A stretch of DNA of 64,000 nt, from positions 248,001 to 312,000 of the forward strand of contig NZ_AULR01000001.1 in assembly GCF_000422385.1 (NCBI RefSeq), read 5' to 3'. This document shows positions 63,036 to 64,000 of the stretch, piece after piece. The DNA comes from Microbacterium indicum DSM 19969. GTDB lineage: Bacteria > Actinomycetota > Actinomycetes > Actinomycetales > Microbacteriaceae. Within the stretch, counting starts at the first letter, position 1. Each line of letters opens with the position of its first letter. The notes below the pieces were generated by a model that did no database searches, was not told the DNA's origin, and saw only the letters and a program-made list of their open reading frames with translations. The translations under genes and the position numbers were made by a program.

Positions 63036-64000
63036 TCATGCGTTCGTCACATCGAGCGCCTGGCGGGCGATCTCGCGCTCCTCGTCGGTCGGGACGACGA
63101 GGACCGTGACGGCCGAGTCGTCGGAGGAGATCCGGGTGATCTCGCCGCGCACGACCGACGCGTTGCGCTCGGGGTCGACGCGGACGCCCGCGAAGCCGAG
63201 CGTCGCGAGCGCCTCGGCGCGCACGGCGGCGACGTTCTCGCCGACTCCCGCGGTGAACGAGATCACGTCGACGCCGCCGAGCTGCGCCATGAACGCGCCG
63301 GCATATGCGCGCAGCCGGTGCGCGTACACCGCGAGGGCGAGGGTCGCGTCGGCGTCGCCGTCGGCGCGCGCGGCCTGCAGGTCGCGCATGTCGCTGCGCC
63401 CCGCGAGGCCGAGGAGGCCGCTGCGCTTGTTGAGGAGGGCGTCGAGGTCGCCCGCCGTCATGTCGGCGCGGCGCATGAGCTGCAGGAGGATCGCGGGGTC
63501 GAGGTCGCCCGAGCGCGTTCCCATCACGAGCCCCTCGAGCGGCGTGAACCCCATCGAGGTGTCGACGGATCGGCCGCCGTCGATGGCCGTGACCGACGCG
63601 CCGTTGCCGAGGTGGAACACGATCTGCCTGAGCTCGGCGAGCGGGCGGCCGACGAAGGCCGCCGCCGCCTCGCTGACGTATTTGTGGCTCGTGCCGTGGA
63701 ATCCGTATCGGCGGATGCGGTGCCGCGCCGCGACCTCGCGGTCGATCGCGTAGGTGTATGCCTCGGGCAGCATGCTCTGGTGGAACGCGGTGTCGAACAC
63801 CGCGACGTGCGGGATCCCCGCGAAGGCCGCCCGCGCCGCGCGGATCCCCTGGATCGCGCCCGGGTTGTGGAGCGGAGCGAGGACCGAGAGATCCTCGATG
63901 TTGATCTCGACGAGGTCGTCGATGACGGTCGCCTCGAAGAAGCGCGCGCCGCCGTGGACGACGCGGTGCCCGACCGCGACGGGCGCGTGCTCGTCGAGCG
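63036..64000 (-). CDS. ackA: Acetate kinase, N-terminal part beyond the right edge
   Basis: The frame is open to the window end, with about 320 C-terminal residues present. Conserved parts are GHRVVHGG, APLHNPGAIQGIRAA, VFDTAFHQSMLPEAYTYAI, RRYGFHGTSHKYVSEAAA, IVFHLGNGASVTAIDGGRSV, TPLEGLVMGTRSGDLDP and FTAGVGENVAAVR, all hallmarks of acetate kinase. It interconverts acetyl phosphate and acetate with ATP. A pta gene would be expected upstream, outside the window. Two acetyl-CoA synthetase-type genes in the window complete acetate handling. Confidence 0.96.
   Translation of the reverse strand, partial: LDEHAPVAVGHRVVHGGARFFEATVIDDLVEINIEDLSVLAPLHNPGAIQGIRAARAAFAGIPHVAVFDTAFHQSMLPEAYTYAIDREVAARHRIRRYGFHGTSHKYVSEAAAAFVGRPLAELRQIVFHLGNGASVTAIDGGRSVDTSMGFTPLEGLVMGTRSGDLDPAILLQLMRRADMTAGDLDALLNKRSGLLGLAGRSDMRDLQAARADGDADATLALAVYAHRLRAYAGAFMAQLGGVDVISFTAGVGENVAAVRAEALATLGFAGVRVDPERNASVVRGEITRISSDDSAVTVLVVPTDEEREIARQALDVTNA

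Overview
The window is about 70% G+C, gene-dense, and looks like chromosomal DNA of a high-GC actinobacterium of the family Microbacteriaceae (Microbacterium or a close relative). This rests on the topA-tmk-holB cluster next to a tad pilus-like locus, the actinobacterial families DUF3349, DUF4244 and DUF4177, malate:quinone oxidoreductase, the lysC/asd pair, many GTGA/ATGA stop-start overlaps, and TANNNT boxes 6-8 nt upstream of start codons. The genus is inference only.

Left part (1-15 kb): the end of a phosphate permease, a DUF3349 protein, a TetR/YhgE pair, an oxidoreductase, nicotinamidase, and a peptide-type ABC importer operon (5516-12843). In that operon the second permease and both ATPases are one 884-residue protein, followed by a LacI regulator and an HSL-type esterase. 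A LacI-type operator lies upstream. Then come a FUSC membrane protein, a PPOX-fold protein and a PH-domain protein.

Accessory island (15098-21334): a decayed prophage or integrative element in the 3' half of tRNA-Thr(CGT), bounded by a 45-bp direct repeat. It holds a frameshifted integrase remnant, a truncated portal gene, a head-tail connector-like gene, a RelE-type toxin with an internal deletion, a LexA box next to a broken ORF, and a complete 1426-bp ISL3-family insertion sequence. The IS splits a secreted-protein gene, which can be rejoined exactly in frame.

Centre (21.4-42.6 kb): an S33 lipoprotein peptidase, holB, tmk, topA and a compact tad locus (including a TadE-like/M23 peptidase fusion and a TadB/TadC-type fusion) read leftward. 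Acetyl-CoA synthetase, a RidA/DUF4177 pair, a PASTA penicillin-binding protein with a metallophosphoesterase, a small (p)ppGpp synthetase, tRNA-Pro(CGG), an intradiol dioxygenase-like lipoprotein, an amidase-domain protein, and an FMN lactate-type dehydrogenase with its FadR-type regulator follow.

Right part (42.7-64 kb): a taurine/sulfonate-type ABC transporter in one overlapping run with an acyl-CoA synthetase, O-acetylhomoserine sulfhydrylase and a CoA-binding protein, suggesting organosulfur uptake and assimilation. Then come a DapA-like aldolase, galE, tdk, mqo, a lysC-GNAT-asd cluster with an internal lysC start, recR, dnaX, a GH65 phosphorylase with beta-phosphoglucomutase, and acetate kinase (cut by the right edge).

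Two genome-wide traits stand out. The palindrome GGATCC is very frequent in all reading frames of the core DNA but nearly absent from the island. Several convergent gene pairs are separated by unusually long perfect inverted repeats.
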